A DNA stretch of 5,528 nucleotides from Methanosuratincolales archaeon (GTDB lineage: Archaea; Thermoproteota; Methanomethylicia; Methanomethylicales; Methanomethylicaceae): assembly GCA_937930465.1 (NCBI GenBank), contig CALGKV010000094.1, positions 1 to 5,528 on the forward strand, in the 5' to 3' direction. The position numbers and the translations under genes are program-made. The notes beneath the pieces were generated by a model. It made no database searches. It worked only from the letters and a program-made list of their open reading frames with translations, and was not told the origin of the DNA. Of the stretch, positions 4,792 to 5,528 are shown piece by piece (positions within the stretch are counted from its first letter, which is position 1; every line of letters starts with the position of its first letter).

Positions 4792-5528
4792 ATGAGCCTT
4801 AAAGGCAAGAGGGTGCTCGTCCTCAGCGTCGACAAGGATGACGATGTTGGTCGTGCCACAGGAGTAAAGACTCCAGTTATAGGAAGGGAAGCGGTCTCTT
4901 CTGTGGCAACCCATTTTGCCGTGAGGAGTCCAGAAGACTCTGATGTCAACTCCATATTTGCGGCAATCAACACTTACGACTCGATTATCAACGAAGGGTA
5001 CGAATGTGAGGTCGCTGTGATAGCAGGGTCAGCTGAAGGGGGTTTCAAAGCTGATCTGAAGATAAGCCGTGAGCTGGAGGAAGTCCTCAAACGCTTCGAA
5101 GCTGACGGCGTGGTCTTCGTGAGCGACGGGGCTGCAGATGAGCAGGTCATCCCGACTATCCAGTCGAGGTTACCTATAATCTCCGTAAAGAGGATATTCG
5201 TCCAGCAGGAGAAGAGCGTGGAAGAGACGTACGTGCTACTTTACAGGTACCTCAAGAAGCTCTCAGAGCCGCAGCACTCTAGGCTCGGGTTGGGCGTTCC
5301 GGGCGCGATACTCATAGTGACGACCCTGCTCTATTTTTTGGACTTGATAAACTATGCTCTGATCACCCTTGGGGTCGCTGTCGGGGCAATATTGCTAGTT
5401 AAGGGCTTTCGGATAGACAGCGCGCTGAAGCAGGTCTGGTCCGAGTCTCCCATCCGGTTCATAACGACCGTCATCGCTGGCATAATTGTCTGCGTTGCTG
5501 TATACCAGGGGTTTAGCTTGGCCCTCAT
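4792..5528 (+). CDS. DUF373 family membrane protein (COG2237), 3'-truncated by window edge
   Basis: ATG 4792 opens a frame that runs to the window end without a stop (245 complete codons). The soluble N-terminal domain carries the family signatures VLSVDKDDDVGRATGVKTPVIGRE (9-33; acidic cluster D14, D16, D17, D18), RSPEDSDVNSIFAAINTYD (45-63), ELEEVLKRFEADGVVFVSDGAADE (94-117) and VIPTIQSRLPIISVKR (119-134). From about residue 165 it becomes hydrophobic: likely membrane helices at about 166-184, 187-204 and 222-240, joined by a positively charged loop near 204-213. DUF373 proteins are essentially archaeal integral membrane proteins of unknown function, so a catalytic role for the aspartates is only a guess. 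It has its own promoter region, so it is probably not part of the upstream cluster. At 245 or more residues it is still incomplete; more helices probably follow. Confidence 0.92.
   Translation, partial: MSLKGKRVLVLSVDKDDDVGRATGVKTPVIGREAVSSVATHFAVRSPEDSDVNSIFAAINTYDSIINEGYECEVAVIAGSAEGGFKADLKISRELEEVLKRFEADGVVFVSDGAADEQVIPTIQSRLPIISVKRIFVQQEKSVEETYVLLYRYLKKLSEPQHSRLGLGVPGAILIVTTLLYFLDLINYALITLGVAVGAILLVKGFRIDSALKQVWSESPIRFITTVIAGIIVCVAVYQGFSLAL

Noticed and set aside
4776..4973. Minus-strand open frame over the start of the DUF373 gene
   Set aside because: It is antisense to the highly conserved VDKDDD and GRE blocks, and the translated sequence resembles no family.

Overview
The window looks archaeal. 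The marker families are a DUF373 membrane protein, a GPN-loop GTPase of the Pab0955 type, a stand-alone CinA-type molybdopterin-binding-domain protein of archaeal length, and a COG1340 coiled-coil protein. Gene signals agree: GGTGA/GGAGG ribosome binding sites, GTG and TTG starts, 4-base stop/start overlaps, TTTATAA/TTTAAATA TATA boxes and a T-run terminator. Base composition is moderate and arginine is mostly AGG/AGA. A thermophilic or TACK-type archaeon is plausible, but the sequence does not fix the lineage. All supported genes are on the + strand.

Positions 1-1836 hold radical-SAM genes. The first is the 3' part of an AmrS-like (COG1180) enzyme whose cluster-binding N-terminus lies upstream of the window. 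Next comes a second PflA-like radical-SAM protein of the COG1313 type, broken into two overlapping reading frames: an N-terminal cysteine-rich half (719-1189) and a C-terminal half that carries the CX3CX2C motif (1177-1836). The break falls just before the cluster-binding loop, on a sequence that can fold into a strong hairpin.

Positions 1879-4601 look like one compact transcription unit. It encodes a small TFIIB-like zinc-ribbon protein, a CinA-N-domain protein, a GPN-loop GTPase and a long coiled-coil protein. Spacing is tight: a 22-base overlap, a 4-base overlap (TTGA), then a 19-base gap. The zinc ribbon plus GPN GTPase hints at RNA polymerase assembly or transcription, but this is only contextual.

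Positions 4602-4791 are intergenic. They hold a T6 terminator-like run, two TATA-like boxes and an inverted repeat TCACATG/CATGTGA that brackets the second box, consistent with a regulated promoter for the last gene. That gene, from 4792 to the window end, encodes a DUF373 protein with a soluble N-terminal domain followed by membrane helices; its 3' end is outside the window.

The most notable feature is the split COG1313 gene and the structured junction within it. The next is the TATA-flanking inverted repeat. I see no CRISPR array, tRNA, rRNA or mobile element, and no clear new multi-gene system.
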